DNA of 41,480 nt, from contig NZ_MKVJ01000015.1 of assembly GCF_001898805.1 (NCBI RefSeq), forward strand, positions 22,834 through 64,313, in the 5' to 3' direction. Under the pieces are notes generated by a model. It ran no database searches, had not been told where the DNA came from, and worked only from the letters and a program-made list of their open reading frames with translations. Below are positions 1 through 7,904 of the stretch, piece by piece (within the stretch, counting starts at the first letter, position 1; each line of letters opens with the position of its first letter). Position numbers and translations under genes: made by a program. This DNA is from Leifsonia sp. 71-9 (lineage in GTDB: Bacteria > Actinomycetota > Actinomycetes > Actinomycetales > Microbacteriaceae).

Positions 1-274
1 GGATCATCAGGAATGCGACGATCGCGATCAGCCCGAGCACCACGCCGAGGAGGCGGTTGCCGAACTCGATGAAGCCGTGGATGCCCATCTCGGGCGTGTT
101 CACCAGTGAGGCATCGGTGCACTTGGGCCAGGTCGGGCAGCCGAGGCCGCTGGAGGTCAGGCGGACCAGGCCGCCGGTGCCCACCAGGACGATCTGCCCG
201 ACGAGGTAGACCCAGCCGATCACCTTCAGCCGGGTGTCGACGCGGTCGGGCAGCCAGGCGATGATGCGCTTCAT
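1..274 (-). CDS. ctaA: Heme A synthase CtaA/COX15, N-terminal part (runs off the window)
   Basis: Membrane enzyme that oxidises the C8 methyl of heme O to make heme A for cytochrome aa3 oxidase. About 91 residues are visible and the rest lies before base 1. The translation starts MKRIIAWLPDRVDTRLK, followed by a first membrane segment (IGWVYLVGQIVLVGTGGLV) that runs into the family hallmark GGLVRLTSSGLGCPTWPKC. That is the external loop with the paired Cys residues of the Actinobacteria/Bacillus type. A conserved His follows in GIHGFIEFGNR, leading into the second membrane segment. The ATG has a clear ribosome site (CAAGGAAGAC) a few bases upstream. It is divergent from the suf operon. SURF1, another cytochrome oxidase assembly factor, lies 6 kb away. 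Identity is secure; only the length cannot be judged. Confidence 0.92.
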   Translation of the reverse strand, partial: MKRIIAWLPDRVDTRLKVIGWVYLVGQIVLVGTGGLVRLTSSGLGCPTWPKCTDASLVNTPEMGIHGFIEFGNRLLGVVLGLIAIVAFLMI

Positions 275-598
275 GTCTTCCTTGGGGCTTTCTCAGTGTG
301 AATCGGATACTCGGCCAACGCGCAGGGCGCGTCTCTACTTTTACCGGCCCGCACCTGTAGAATCGATGGGTTCGAGAACGCGCGCTCCCTGTGCGCGTGA
401 CCGCACTGCGCCCCTGCCGAGAACGGCAGTCCGACGCAGGGCGGCCGGGGCACAGTCGCCCGTCGTCCTCGATCATTTTAGGTACGCACACCAGCCACCC
501 GCACCATCAGGACGCCCGAACGGCAGGCGCATGCCGTCCGTCCGGGAGGAATGAGCCGGACTGATATCCGGTTACGAGTGGTAGGAAACGAGGTAGAT
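275..598. promoter_or_regulatory. ctaA-sufB divergent intergenic region with short inverted repeats
   Basis: This 324-base gap holds no convincing gene. Reading towards sufB, a -10-like TAGAAT lies at 358-363. There are two short inverted repeats: ACGGCA-6-TGCCGT (520-537) and CCGGA-6-TCCGG (556-571). The second sits 28 bases before the chosen sufB start and could be an operator. No SufR regulator gene is present in the window, although many actinobacterial suf operons begin with one. The operator role is inference. Confidence 0.4.
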
Positions 599-2017
599 AT
601 GTCAGACATCCTGATCGACCGGCCAGAACTCGCCAGCCTGGGGCAGTACGAGTTCGGCTGGGCCGACTCCGACGCGGCGGGCTCGTCCGCGCGTCGCGGC
701 ATCTCCCCACAGGTGGTGAAAGACATCTCGGACCTGAAGGGCGAGCCGGAGTGGATGCTCCAGCGCCGCCTGAAGGCGCTCCAGCTCTTCGAGCGCAAGC
801 CGATGCCCACCTGGGGCGCCGACCTGTCGGAGATCGACTTCGACAACATCAAGTACTTCGTCCGCTCGACGGAGAAGCAGGCCCAGAGCTGGGAGGACCT
901 GCCGGAGGACATCCGCAACACGTACGAGAAGCTCGGCATCCCGGAGGCGGAGCGTCAGCGCCTCGTGGCCGGCGTCGCCGCGCAGTACGAGTCCGAGGTG
1001 GTGTACCACCAGATCCGCGAGGACCTCGAGCAGCAGGGCGTCATCTTCCTCGACACCGACACCGCGCTCAAGGAGCACCCCGAGATCTTCGAGGAGTACT
1101 TCGGCACCGTCATCCCGTCGGGCGACAACAAGTTCGCCGCGCTGAACACCGCCGTGTGGTCGGGCGGCTCCTTCGTGTACGTGCCCAAGGGCGTCCACGT
1201 CGAGATCCCGCTCCAGGCCTACTTCCGCATCAACACGGAGAACATGGGCCAGTTCGAGCGCACGCTGATCATCGCCGACGAGGGCAGCTACGTCCACTAC
1301 ATCGAGGGCTGCACCGCCCCGATCTACAAGTCGGACTCGCTCCACTCGGCGGTCGTGGAGATCATCGTCAAGAAGAACGCCCGCGTTCGCTACACGACGA
1401 TCCAGAACTGGTCGAACAACGTCTACAACCTCGTCACCAAGCGGGCCACCGCGGCCGAGGGCGCGACGATGGAGTGGATCGACGGCAACATCGGCTCCAA
1501 GGTGACGATGAAGTACCCGTCGATCTACCTCATGGGCGAGCACGCCAAGGGCGAGACGCTCTCCGTGGCCTTCGCGGGCCCGGGCCAGCACCAGGACGCC
1601 GGCGCCAAGATGATCCACATGGCGCCGTACACGCAGTCGTCGATCGTCTCCAAGTCGATCGCGCGAGGCGGCGGCCGCGCCGGCTACCGCGGCGAGGTCC
1701 GCGTCGACGCCAACGCGCACCACGCGGCGAACACCGTGCGCTGCGACGCTCTGCTGGTCGACAGCATCTCCCGCTCCGACACCTACCCGGCGATCGACAT
1801 CCGGGTGGACGACGTGCAGCTCGGCCACGAGGCCACCGTCTCGCGCGTCAGCGAGGAGCAGCTCTTCTACCTGATGTCCCGGGGCATGCCGGAGGACGAG
1901 GCGATGGCCATGATCGTCCGCGGCTTCATCGAGCCGATCGCTCGTGAGCTCCCGATGGAATACGCACTCGAACTCAACAAGCTCATCGAGATGGGCATGG
2001 AAGGCTCTGTCGGCTGA
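599..2017 (+). CDS. sufB: Fe-S cluster assembly scaffold protein SufB
   Basis: Core scaffold of the cytosolic SufBCD complex, where [Fe-S] clusters are built. The 472-residue product has the usual length. The SufB beta-helix and C-terminal landmarks are visible: [13 protein letters not shown] in the middle, then a C-terminal block with [13 protein letters not shown] (Cys382, the likely persulfide/cluster ligand) and [12 protein letters not shown]. An in-frame ATG at 551 would add 16 residues. The start at 599 ([11 protein letters not shown]) was chosen because it has GAGG at a normal distance and matches the known N-terminal pattern, whereas the GGGAGGA before 551 abuts the codon. First gene of sufB-sufD-Rieske-sufC-sufT; its stop is one base from the sufD start, so translation is probably coupled. 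Confidence 0.95.
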   Translation: MSDILIDRPELASLGQYEFGWADSDAAGSSARRGISPQVVKDISDLKGEPEWMLQRRLKALQLFERKPMPTWGADLSEIDFDNIKYFVRSTEKQAQSWEDLPEDIRNTYEKLGIPEAERQRLVAGVAAQYESEVVYHQIREDLEQQGVIFLDTDTALKEHPEIFEEYFGTVIPSGDNKFAALNTAVWSGGSFVYVPKGVHVEIPLQAYFRINTENMGQFERTLIIADEGSYVHYIEGCTAPIYKSDSLHSAVVEIIVKKNARVRYTTIQNWSNNVYNLVTKRATAAEGATMEWIDGNIGSKVTMKYPSIYLMGEHAKGETLSVAFAGPGQHQDAGAKMIHMAPYTQSSIVSKSIARGGGRAGYRGEVRVDANAHHAANTVRCDALLVDSISRSDTYPAIDIRVDDVQLGHEATVSRVSEEQLFYLMSRGMPEDEAMAMIVRGFIEPIARELPMEYALELNKLIEMGMEGSVG

Positions 2018-2018
2018 T

Positions 2019-3200
2019 ATGACGTCCAGCACCCCCACGATCGACCAGACGGCGGTCGCGCCCTCCCACATGCGCGCCCCCGTGCCCGTCCAGACCCGTT
2101 CCGAGCGCTTCACCTCGACCGACGTCACCGCCTTCCCGGCGGTGACCGGCCGCGAGGTCATGTGGAAGTACACCCCGGTGGCCCGCCTGAGCGAGCTGCT
2201 CACGGGTGAGCTCGACGGCTCCGCGTACGCCTACGACACCGTCGAGGCGCCCGGCGTGACCACGTCGTGGATCGCCCGCGACGACGCCCGCATCGGCACC
2301 GCCGGCCTCCCCGAGGACCGCGTCTCCGCGAACGCGTGGAGCAGCTTCGAGCAGGCGCTCCTCATCGGCTTCGCCGGAACCGACGGCACCGAGGCGACGA
2401 TCACCCGTTCCACGCTCGGCAGCGGCCCCCGCGGCGCGCACACCGTGGTCGAGATCGCCCCCGGCGCCCGCGGCACGCTCATCCTGCAGAACCGCGGATC
2501 GGCCCACCTCGCCGAGAACGTCGAGTTCCTCGTCGGCGCGAACGCCGACGTGACCGTCGTCTCGGTGCAGGAGTGGGACGACGACGCCATCCACATCGCC
2601 GCGCACTTCGCCCGACTCGAGGAGGGCGCGCGCCTCAAGCACGTCGCCGTCACCCTCGGCGGCTCCGTCGTGCGGCTCAACCCGTCGGCGCACCTCGCCG
2701 GCGCGCGGTCCGACGCCGAACTGCTCGGCGCCTACTTCGCCGACGCGCACCAGCACCTCGAGCAGCAGGTCTACGTGCACCACGACGGCGCGGAGACCCG
2801 CAGCCGCGTCACCTACAAGGGTGCGCTGCAGGGCGAGGGCGCGCGCACGGTGTGGATCGGCGACGTGCTGATCGGCCCGAAGGCCGTCGGCACCGACACC
2901 TACGAGCAGAACCGCAACCTCGTCCTCACGGACGGCGCCCGCGCCGACTCCGTCCCGAACCTCGAGATCGAGACCGGCGACATCGTCGGTGCCGGCCACG
3001 CCAGCGCCACCGGCCGGTTCGACGACGAGCAGCTCTTCTACCTCCAGTCCCGCGGGATCACCGAGGAGGAGGCGCGCCGACTGGTCGTGCGCGGCTTCCT
3101 GTTCGAGATCGTCCAGCAGATCGGCTCGCCCGCCCTGCAGGAGCACCTCCAGACGGCGATCGAGGCGGAGCTGACGGCGTCCGTCGTGGCGGCCGGCTGA
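2019..3200 (+). CDS. sufD: Fe-S cluster assembly protein SufD
   Basis: Paralogous partner of SufB in the SufBC2D scaffold, involved in iron entry and cluster assembly. The 393-residue product carries the SufB/SufD core domain. Landmarks are [19 protein letters not shown] in the middle and a C-terminal block [21 protein letters not shown], parallel to that of SufB, which includes the conserved His of the SufB/D interface. The start ATG at 2019 lies one base after the sufB stop. A longer in-frame reading from 1944 lies inside sufB and was rejected. The stop overlaps the next start as TGATG at 3198-3202. The position directly after sufB and the family pattern make the call firm. Confidence 0.94.
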   Translation: MTSSTPTIDQTAVAPSHMRAPVPVQTRSERFTSTDVTAFPAVTGREVMWKYTPVARLSELLTGELDGSAYAYDTVEAPGVTTSWIARDDARIGTAGLPEDRVSANAWSSFEQALLIGFAGTDGTEATITRSTLGSGPRGAHTVVEIAPGARGTLILQNRGSAHLAENVEFLVGANADVTVVSVQEWDDDAIHIAAHFARLEEGARLKHVAVTLGGSVVRLNPSAHLAGARSDAELLGAYFADAHQHLEQQVYVHHDGAETRSRVTYKGALQGEGARTVWIGDVLIGPKAVGTDTYEQNRNLVLTDGARADSVPNLEIETGDIVGAGHASATGRFDDEQLFYLQSRGITEEEARRLVVRGFLFEIVQQIGSPALQEHLQTAIEAELTASVVAAG

Positions 3201-3526
3201 TGGCCGCGTCGCGCGTGCTCGCCGTGGCGGAGCTGGTGGAGAACCAGGCCTCCCGCGTCGTCGTCGACGGCGTGCCCATCGCGGTGGTCAAGGACTCCGC
3301 GGGCGACGTCCATGCGATCGGCGACACCTGCACCCACGGCGAGATCTCGCTGTCCGAGGGCTTCGTCGAGGGGGAGACCCTCGAGTGCTGGGCGCACGGC
3401 TCCCAGTTCTCGCTCCTCACCGGCAAGCCCCTCAACCTCCCGGCGTACGAGCCCGTCCCCGTCTACGCGGTCGAGCTGATCGACGGCGACGTCTTCATCG
3501 ACCCGAACGTTACGAAAGAGATTTGA
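3200..3526 (+). CDS. Rieske-type [2Fe-2S] ferredoxin in the suf operon
   Basis: Small soluble 108-residue Rieske protein of the NirD/BphF-like ferredoxin-subunit type. The cluster ligands are in the two expected boxes: C44-T-H46 ([10 protein letters not shown]) and C63-W-A-H66 ([10 protein letters not shown]). No membrane anchor is present. Automated annotation often labels such genes as a 3-phenylpropionate dioxygenase ferredoxin subunit, but no dioxygenase is nearby. Location between sufD and sufC, with a 1-base stop/start overlap upstream and 5 bases downstream, suggests it donates electrons in cluster assembly, or is simply a client co-expressed with the machinery. The fold is certain; the role is inferred from context. 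Confidence 0.9.
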   Translation: MAASRVLAVAELVENQASRVVVDGVPIAVVKDSAGDVHAIGDTCTHGEISLSEGFVEGETLECWAHGSQFSLLTGKPLNLPAYEPVPVYAVELIDGDVFIDPNVTKEI

Positions 3527-3531
3527 ACACC

Positions 3532-4326
3532 ATGTCTGTCCTCGAGATCCGCGACCTGCACGTCACCGTCGAAACGGACCAGGGAACCAAGCCCATCCTC
3601 AACGGCGTCGACCTGACCATCCGCGAGGGCGAGATCCACGCGATCATGGGCCCCAACGGTTCGGGCAAGTCCACCCTGGCCTACACGATCGCCGGCCACC
3701 CCAAGTACACCGTCACCGGCGGGAGCATCACGCTCGACGGTGAGGACGTGCTGGCGATGACCGTCGACGAGCGCGCCCGCGCCGGCCTCTTCCTCGCCAT
3801 GCAGTACCCCGTGGAGATCCCCGGCGTCACCAACACCAACTTCCTCCGCACCGCCAAGACCGCCATCGACGGCCAGGCGCCCGCGATCCGCACCTGGGTC
3901 AAGGACGTCCGCGAGAGCATGGCCGCGCTGCGCATGGACTCGTCGTTCGCCGAGCGCAACGTCAACGAGGGCTTCTCGGGCGGTGAGAAGAAGCGCAACG
4001 AGATCCTCCAGCTCGAGCTGCTCAAGCCGAAGTTCGCAGTCCTCGACGAGACCGACTCCGGCCTCGACGTCGACGCGCTGAAGATCGTGTCGGAGGGCGT
4101 CAACCGCGCCAAGGCCAACACCGGTCTCGGCATCCTGCTCATCACGCACTACACGCGCATCCTCCGCTACATCAAGCCGGACTTCGTGCACGTGTTCGTC
4201 GCCGGCCGCGTGGCCGAGCAGGGCGGCCCGGAGCTCGCCGACCGACTCGAGGAAGAGGGCTACGACCGCTACGTCGACGCCCCCGAGTCCGCCAGCGCCA
4301 CCGCGGGCGACCTGGCCGAGGCGTAG
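3532..4326 (+). CDS. sufC: Fe-S cluster assembly ATPase SufC
   Basis: ABC-type ATPase of the SufBCD complex that drives conformational change of the scaffold. The 264-residue product shows Walker [10 protein letters not shown], the SufC-type Q-loop region [13 protein letters not shown], the family signature [11 protein letters not shown], and Walker B with its specific ending [12 protein letters not shown]. The switch histidine is in [10 protein letters not shown]. It ends with an acidic tail typical of actinobacterial SufC. The ATG at 3532 ([11 protein letters not shown]) was chosen over an upstream in-frame reading that lies inside the Rieske gene. In many actinobacteria sufS and sufU follow sufC; here the next gene is the DUF59 factor, only 9 bases on. 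Confidence 0.96.
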   Translation: MSVLEIRDLHVTVETDQGTKPILNGVDLTIREGEIHAIMGPNGSGKSTLAYTIAGHPKYTVTGGSITLDGEDVLAMTVDERARAGLFLAMQYPVEIPGVTNTNFLRTAKTAIDGQAPAIRTWVKDVRESMAALRMDSSFAERNVNEGFSGGEKKRNEILQLELLKPKFAVLDETDSGLDVDALKIVSEGVNRAKANTGLGILLITHYTRILRYIKPDFVHVFVAGRVAEQGGPELADRLEEEGYDRYVDAPESASATAGDLAEA

Positions 4327-4335
4327 GCTCCCACC

Positions 4336-4665
4336 ATGGTCGCCACGCTCAGCCCGGCCCTCTTCGACCAGGTCGAAGAGGCGCTGAAGAACGTCATGGA
4401 TCCCGAGCTCGGGATCAACGTCGTCGACCTCGGCCTGATCTACGATCTGGGCTGGGACGACGAGAACGACGCCCTCATCATCTCGATGACGCTGACGAGC
4501 GCCGGCTGCCCCCTCACCGATGTGCTGGAGGAGCAGACCGCCGAGTCGCTCGACGGCATCGTCGAGGCGTTCCGCATCAACTGGGTGTGGATGCCGCCGT
4601 GGGGGCCGGAGCGGATCACCGACGACGGCCGCGACATGATGCGCGCGCTCGGCTTCGCCATCTGA
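4336..4665 (+). CDS. sufT: DUF59/MIP18-family Fe-S maturation factor (SufT-like)
   Basis: Protein of 109 residues, the standard length for a single MIP18 (DUF59) domain. The family pattern is clear: VMDPELGINVVDLGLIYDLG, then MTLTSAGCPLTDVLEEQ with the conserved reactive Cys in the T-x-x-GCP motif, and a C-terminal VWMPPWGPERITDDGRDMM. SufT-type proteins help mature or deliver Fe-S clusters under high demand. It is the last gene of the suf operon, 9 bases after sufC, and is followed by a strong terminator hairpin at 4689-4722. The domain call is firm; the exact client or carrier role is known only by analogy. Confidence 0.92.
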   Translation: MVATLSPALFDQVEEALKNVMDPELGINVVDLGLIYDLGWDDENDALIISMTLTSAGCPLTDVLEEQTAESLDGIVEAFRINWVWMPPWGPERITDDGRDMMRALGFAI

Positions 4666-4688
4666 TCCGCACCACACAACAACACCTC

Positions 4689-4722
4689 CATCCGTCCCGG
4701 ACCTCGCGGTCCGGGGCGGATG
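4689..4722 (+). terminator. Terminator hairpin of the suf operon
   Basis: The inverted repeat CATCCGTCCCGGACC / GGTCCGGGGCGGATG forms a 15-base-pair stem (one G-U pair) around a 4-base TCGC loop. It lies 24 bases after the sufT stop. Only a short T-containing stretch (ATTTCT) follows, as is common for actinobacterial terminators. An in-frame ATG for the next gene at 4720 lies within this stem, which argues against that start. Confidence 0.85.
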
Positions 4723-4746
4723 ATTTCTGAAAGAGAAGGATTCATC

Positions 4747-6345
4747 GTGCTCAGCGTCCAGGGCCTCGAACTGCGCGTCGGCGCCCGCCTCCTGATGGAG
4801 GATGTCAGCTTCCGCGTCGCCGACGGCGACAAGATCGGCCTCGTCGGCCGCAACGGGGCCGGCAAGACCACCCTGACGAAGGTGCTGGCCGGTGATCTGC
4901 TGCCGACGGCGGGCAAGGTCGACCGCAGCGGGGAGCTCGGCTACCTGCCGCAGGACCCGCGCTCGGGCAACCTCGACGACCTGGCGCGCACGCGCATCCT
5001 CGACGCCCGCGGCCTCGGGTCGATCGTGCTCGGGATGCAGCAGTCGACCCTCGACATGGCGAGCGACGACGCCGCGGTGTCGGCCGCGGCGATGAAGAAG
5101 TACGGCCGGCTCGAAGAGCAGTTCCACATGCTCGGCGGGTATGCGGCCGAGGCCGAGGCGGCGTCCATCGCCAGCAACCTCAACCTCCCGGACCGCATCC
5201 TGGACCAGCCGCTCAAGACCCTCTCGGGCGGTCAGCGCCGTCGTATCGAGCTGGCGCGCATCCTGTTCTCGGACGCGCGCACGATGATCCTCGACGAGCC
5301 GACCAACCACCTCGATGCCGACTCGGTCGTCTGGCTGCGCGAGTTCCTGAAGGGCTACTCCGGCGGCTTCATCGTGATCTCGCACGACGTCGAGCTCGTG
5401 GGGGAGACCGTCAACCGCGTCTTCTACCTGGACGCGAACCGCCAGGTCATCGACATCTACAACATGGGCTGGAAGAACTACCAGCGCCAGCGCGCCGCCG
5501 ACGAGGAGCGCCGCAAGAAGGAGCGCGCCAACGCCGAGAAGAAGGCCAGCGCGCTGCAGCTCCAGGCCGCGAAGTTCGGGGCCAAGGCCACCAAGGCGGC
5601 GGCCGCCCACCAGATGGTGGCGCGCGCCGAGAAGCTGCTGTCGGGACTCGACGAGGTGCGTCAGGTCGACCGCGTGGCGAAGCTGCGCTTCCCGACCCCG
5701 GCCGCCTGCGGTCGGACCCCGCTCACGGCCTCCGACCTGTCGAAGAGCTACGGCTCGCTCGAGATTTTCACGGCCGTCGACCTCGCGATCGACCGCGGCG
5801 CGAAGGTCGTCGTGCTCGGGCTGAACGGTGCGGGCAAGACCACGCTGCTCCGGATGCTCGCGGGCGTCGACAAGCCGGACACCGGCCAGGTCGAGCCGGG
5901 CCACGGGCTCCGCATCGGCTACTACGCGCAGGAGCACGAGACGATCGACGTCGAGCGCTCGGTGCTGCAGAACATGGTGTCGTCGTCGCCGAACCTGACC
6001 GAGACCGAGGCCCGGAAGGTGCTCGGTTCGTTCCTGTTCACCGGCGACGATGCGCACAAGCCGGCGGGAGTGCTCTCCGGTGGCGAGAAGACGCGTCTCG
6101 CGCTGGCGATGATCGTCGTCTCGGGCGCCAACGTGCTGCTGCTCGACGAGCCGACCAACAACCTCGACCCCGCGAGCCGCGACGAGATCCTCGACGCCCT
6201 GGCGCACTACGAGGGCGCGGTCGTGCTGGTGAGCCACGACGAGGGCGCCGTGGAGGCGCTGAACCCCGAGCGCGTCCTCATCCTCCCCGACGGCGTCGAG
6301 GACCACTGGAACAAGGACTACCTCGACCTCATCTCGCTGGCCTAG
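4747..6345 (+). CDS. ABC-F family ATP-binding cassette protein
   Basis: Soluble tandem-ABC protein of 532 residues without membrane domains. ABC-F proteins act on the ribosome as translation factors or as antibiotic protection factors. Domain 1 has Walker A GRNGAGKTT, signature LSGGQRRRIELARIL and Walker B MILDEPTNHLD. A charged helical linker rich in Lys, Glu and Ala (around residues 245-300) corresponds to the P-site tRNA interaction motif arm. Domain 2 has [24 protein letters not shown] and LLLDEPTNNLD. The GTG start at 4747 is preceded by AGAAGGA; the upstream ATG at 4720 falls inside the suf terminator. It belongs to the short-tailed housekeeping actinobacterial group rather than a recognisable resistance type, though the subfamily cannot be fixed by eye. 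Its 3' end faces a 57-base palindrome. Confidence 0.9.
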   Translation: MLSVQGLELRVGARLLMEDVSFRVADGDKIGLVGRNGAGKTTLTKVLAGDLLPTAGKVDRSGELGYLPQDPRSGNLDDLARTRILDARGLGSIVLGMQQSTLDMASDDAAVSAAAMKKYGRLEEQFHMLGGYAAEAEAASIASNLNLPDRILDQPLKTLSGGQRRRIELARILFSDARTMILDEPTNHLDADSVVWLREFLKGYSGGFIVISHDVELVGETVNRVFYLDANRQVIDIYNMGWKNYQRQRAADEERRKKERANAEKKASALQLQAAKFGAKATKAAAAHQMVARAEKLLSGLDEVRQVDRVAKLRFPTPAACGRTPLTASDLSKSYGSLEIFTAVDLAIDRGAKVVVLGLNGAGKTTLLRMLAGVDKPDTGQVEPGHGLRIGYYAQEHETIDVERSVLQNMVSSSPNLTETEARKVLGSFLFTGDDAHKPAGVLSGGEKTRLALAMIVVSGANVLLLDEPTNNLDPASRDEILDALAHYEGAVVLVSHDEGAVEALNPERVLILPDGVEDHWNKDYLDLISLA

Positions 6346-6353
6346 CCCCGCAA

Positions 6354-6410
6354 CGATTTGTGCCAAATGTCGACTCTGAGACGCTCAGAGTCGACATTTG
6401 GCACAAATCG
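6354..6410. repeat. 57-base perfect palindromic element between convergent genes
   Basis: Two exact 27-base inverted arms (6354-6380 and 6384-6410) are separated by only ACG. The arm starts CGATTTGTGCCAAATG and ends TCGACTCTGAG, about half A+T, which stands out from the roughly 70 percent GC neighbourhood. It lies 8 bases after the ABC-F stop and 22 bases after the end of SURF1 (reverse strand), so it could serve as a bidirectional terminator. There is no T-run on either side, and the perfection and length exceed what a terminator needs. A mobile or dispersed palindromic unit is an alternative. Confidence 0.85.
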
Positions 6411-6432
6411 CACGGGTGGGTGCGGGGAAGGG

Positions 6433-7299
6433 TCAGCGCGAGGAGGCGTCGAGGAGCTCGTCCTCGACGTCGGAGTCGGTGCGCTTGAGCGCCCGCTTGC
6501 GGTCGCGCTCGGCGGCGCGCGCCTTCTCGGCGGGGTCGTTCTCGTTGAGCTTGCGGTACTCCGTGCGCAGCGCGTAGCCGAGGCCGAAGAAGCCGATGAG
6601 CGCGAAGATGATCCACTGGATCATGTACGACCAGTGCAGCCCCTCGTCCTGCGTGGGCGGCTCCGTGACCGTGGGGGTGGGCGCGGATGCCGGGGCGGGC
6701 GTTTCGCGGTCCAGGAGGCCGTACGCGCCCGTGTAGACGGCATCCGTGTCCATCTTCTGCTTCACGACGGAGAGCTGGATGGTGCCGACCTGGCGCCCGA
6801 CGGCCGTGCGCCCGTCGATGGCCGGCTCGCTGGCCTTCAGCCGCGCGACCACGGTGACCGTCCCGGACGGGGGAGCGGGGACGTGGTCGGGGTCGTCGGA
6901 GTCGTTGCCGGTCGGCACCCAGCCGCGGTCGACGATGAAGAGCGACCCGTCGGCGGTGCGCAGCGGCGTCAGGACCTCGAAGCCCGGGTTGCCGTTGAAC
7001 GGGCGGTTGCGCGCGAGGAGCTGCTGGTCGGCCTCGTAGGTGCCGGTCACCGTGACGCGCGTCCACTCCTGGCTCTTCGAGTACGACGTGAGGGTCGGGA
7101 GCTCGCTGGTGAGCGGCACCGGCTTCGAGTCGAAGTTCTGGGAGATCAGGGCGTTCGCGGCCGCGGCCTCCTTGCTGCGCGCGAGCTGCCAGTTGGAGAG
7201 GAACCCGCAGGCGATCGCGAAGGCGATCGCGAAGGCGAGGTAGCCGAGCCAGCGCTTCGAGAAGGCGAACTTCCAGCCGCCGCCGTTCCCGCCGCTCAC
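6433..7299 (-). CDS. SURF1 family cytochrome oxidase biogenesis protein
   Basis: Membrane protein of 288 residues involved in assembly of heme-copper cytochrome c oxidase. The SURF1 layout is complete. A first membrane segment at about residues 15-35 (WLGYLAFAIAFAIACGFLSNWQ) ends in the typical FxxxWQLxR. A large periplasmic domain carries GTYEADQQLLARNRPFNGNPGFEVLTPL and VDRGWVP, and a second membrane segment near residue 225 (YMIQWIIFALIGFFGLGY) follows. A charged, Lys/Arg/Asp-rich tail of about 45 residues ends the protein. The GTG start at 7299 overlaps the preceding stop (GTGA). A longer in-frame ATG at 7461 adds only an Arg/Gly-rich shadow of the upstream gene and was rejected. Third gene of the DUF3099-small protein-SURF1 operon. 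Confidence 0.92.
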   Translation of the reverse strand: MSGGNGGGWKFAFSKRWLGYLAFAIAFAIACGFLSNWQLARSKEAAAANALISQNFDSKPVPLTSELPTLTSYSKSQEWTRVTVTGTYEADQQLLARNRPFNGNPGFEVLTPLRTADGSLFIVDRGWVPTGNDSDDPDHVPAPPSGTVTVVARLKASEPAIDGRTAVGRQVGTIQLSVVKQKMDTDAVYTGAYGLLDRETPAPASAPTPTVTEPPTQDEGLHWSYMIQWIIFALIGFFGLGYALRTEYRKLNENDPAEKARAAERDRKRALKRTDSDVEDELLDASSR

Positions 7300-7538
7300 G
7301 CGGTCGTCCGCTCGCTCGCGGCGGCGCTCGCCTCGTCCACGGGCTTCACGGCCACCGGGAACTCCCGCGCCGCCAGGAACTCCCGCAGGAACTCCTCGTG
7401 CTCGTCGCACGCCAGCCAGACCTTCACGCGGTCGGCGGTGTGGATCTTGGGGTTGCGCCATTCGATGCGCCAGGTCGCCGTCTCACGGCATCCCGCGCGC
7501 GAGCACGTCAGAGGATCCGGCTCTCCGAGTCCGATCAC
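7296..7538 (-). CDS. Small Cys/His protein of unknown function upstream of SURF1
   Basis: Predicted 80-residue soluble protein. It contains a possible metal-binding layout: C-x4-C near the start (LTCSRAGCRETATW) and C-x2-H about 30 residues later (WLACDEHEEFL). A conserved-looking aromatic core WRIEWRNPKIHTADRVK lies between them, and a helical tail follows. Similar short proteins occur next to SURF1 in related actinobacteria and are usually left as hypothetical. The GTG start at 7538 overlaps the DUF3099 stop as GTGA, and its stop overlaps the SURF1 GTG in the same way. The three genes are therefore translationally coupled. Zinc binding and a link to oxidase assembly are inferences. Confidence 0.8.
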   Translation of the reverse strand: MIGLGEPDPLTCSRAGCRETATWRIEWRNPKIHTADRVKVWLACDEHEEFLREFLAAREFPVAVKPVDEASAAASERTTA

Positions 7539-7840
7539 TGGCCCTCCTGCTTCGGGTCCCCGCCGCCGGCCGGCGGAGGTGTCATGGGAAGGATATTGCC
7601 CGGACGCTGGGCTTCTCCTCGACGCGGGTCGGCGTGGACGTTCGCGAGGACCACGGCGATGTACGGGAGGAAGACCGCCGCGATGATCGGCACGGCCGCC
7701 CACCAGCCCGGAACCAGCACCGCCACGATCAGGCAGACGACGCGGACGCCCATCGCCACCGAGTATCTGATCATCCGGTGATGCCGTTCCTCGTCGGGCG
7801 AGAGGCCGAGGTTCGTGATCGTGGGGCGTGTGGTCTTCAT
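7535..7840 (-). CDS. DUF3099 family small membrane protein
   Basis: Product of 101 residues with the actinobacterial DUF3099 pattern: a short N-terminus, then ITNLGLSPDEERHHRMIRY, then two membrane segments at about residues 33-50 (GVRVVCLIVAVLVPGWW) and 52-72 (AVPIIAAVFLPYIAVVLANV), and a Pro/Gly-rich cytoplasmic tail. Function is unknown. The ATG at 7840 (MKTTRPTIT) has GAGGGGA nine bases upstream and was preferred to the ATG at 7867, which lacks a site. First gene of a three-gene operon with the small Cys/His protein and SURF1, divergent from the FabG-like gene. Confidence 0.82.
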   Translation of the reverse strand: MKTTRPTITNLGLSPDEERHHRMIRYSVAMGVRVVCLIVAVLVPGWWAAVPIIAAVFLPYIAVVLANVHADPRRGEAQRPGNILPMTPPPAGGGDPKQEGQ

Positions 7841-7904
7841 GAGGATTCCCCTCAAGCGTACGTCCATAGACTGGTACCCGTTCGATTCGAGAGGAAATCA
7901 CCAC

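Noticed and set aside
234-554. 106-codon forward frame in the ctaA-sufB gap
   Set aside because: Overlaps the start of ctaA, Arg/Pro-rich shadow composition, no ribosome site.
551-598. Alternative sufB start 16 codons upstream
   Set aside because: GGGAGGA abuts the ATG, and the extra residues ([10 protein letters not shown]...) do not look like the conserved SufB start, whereas [11 protein letters not shown] does.
602-2203. Long reverse-strand open frame of 533 codons opposite sufB
   Set aside because: Low-complexity Val/Asp/Leu-rich translation typical of the antisense of a high-GC gene; sufB on the other strand is certain.
3463-6366. 967-codon reverse frame across Rieske, sufC, sufT and the ABC-F gene
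   Set aside because: Crosses four well-identified genes and a terminator and has no recognisable domain; an antisense shadow.
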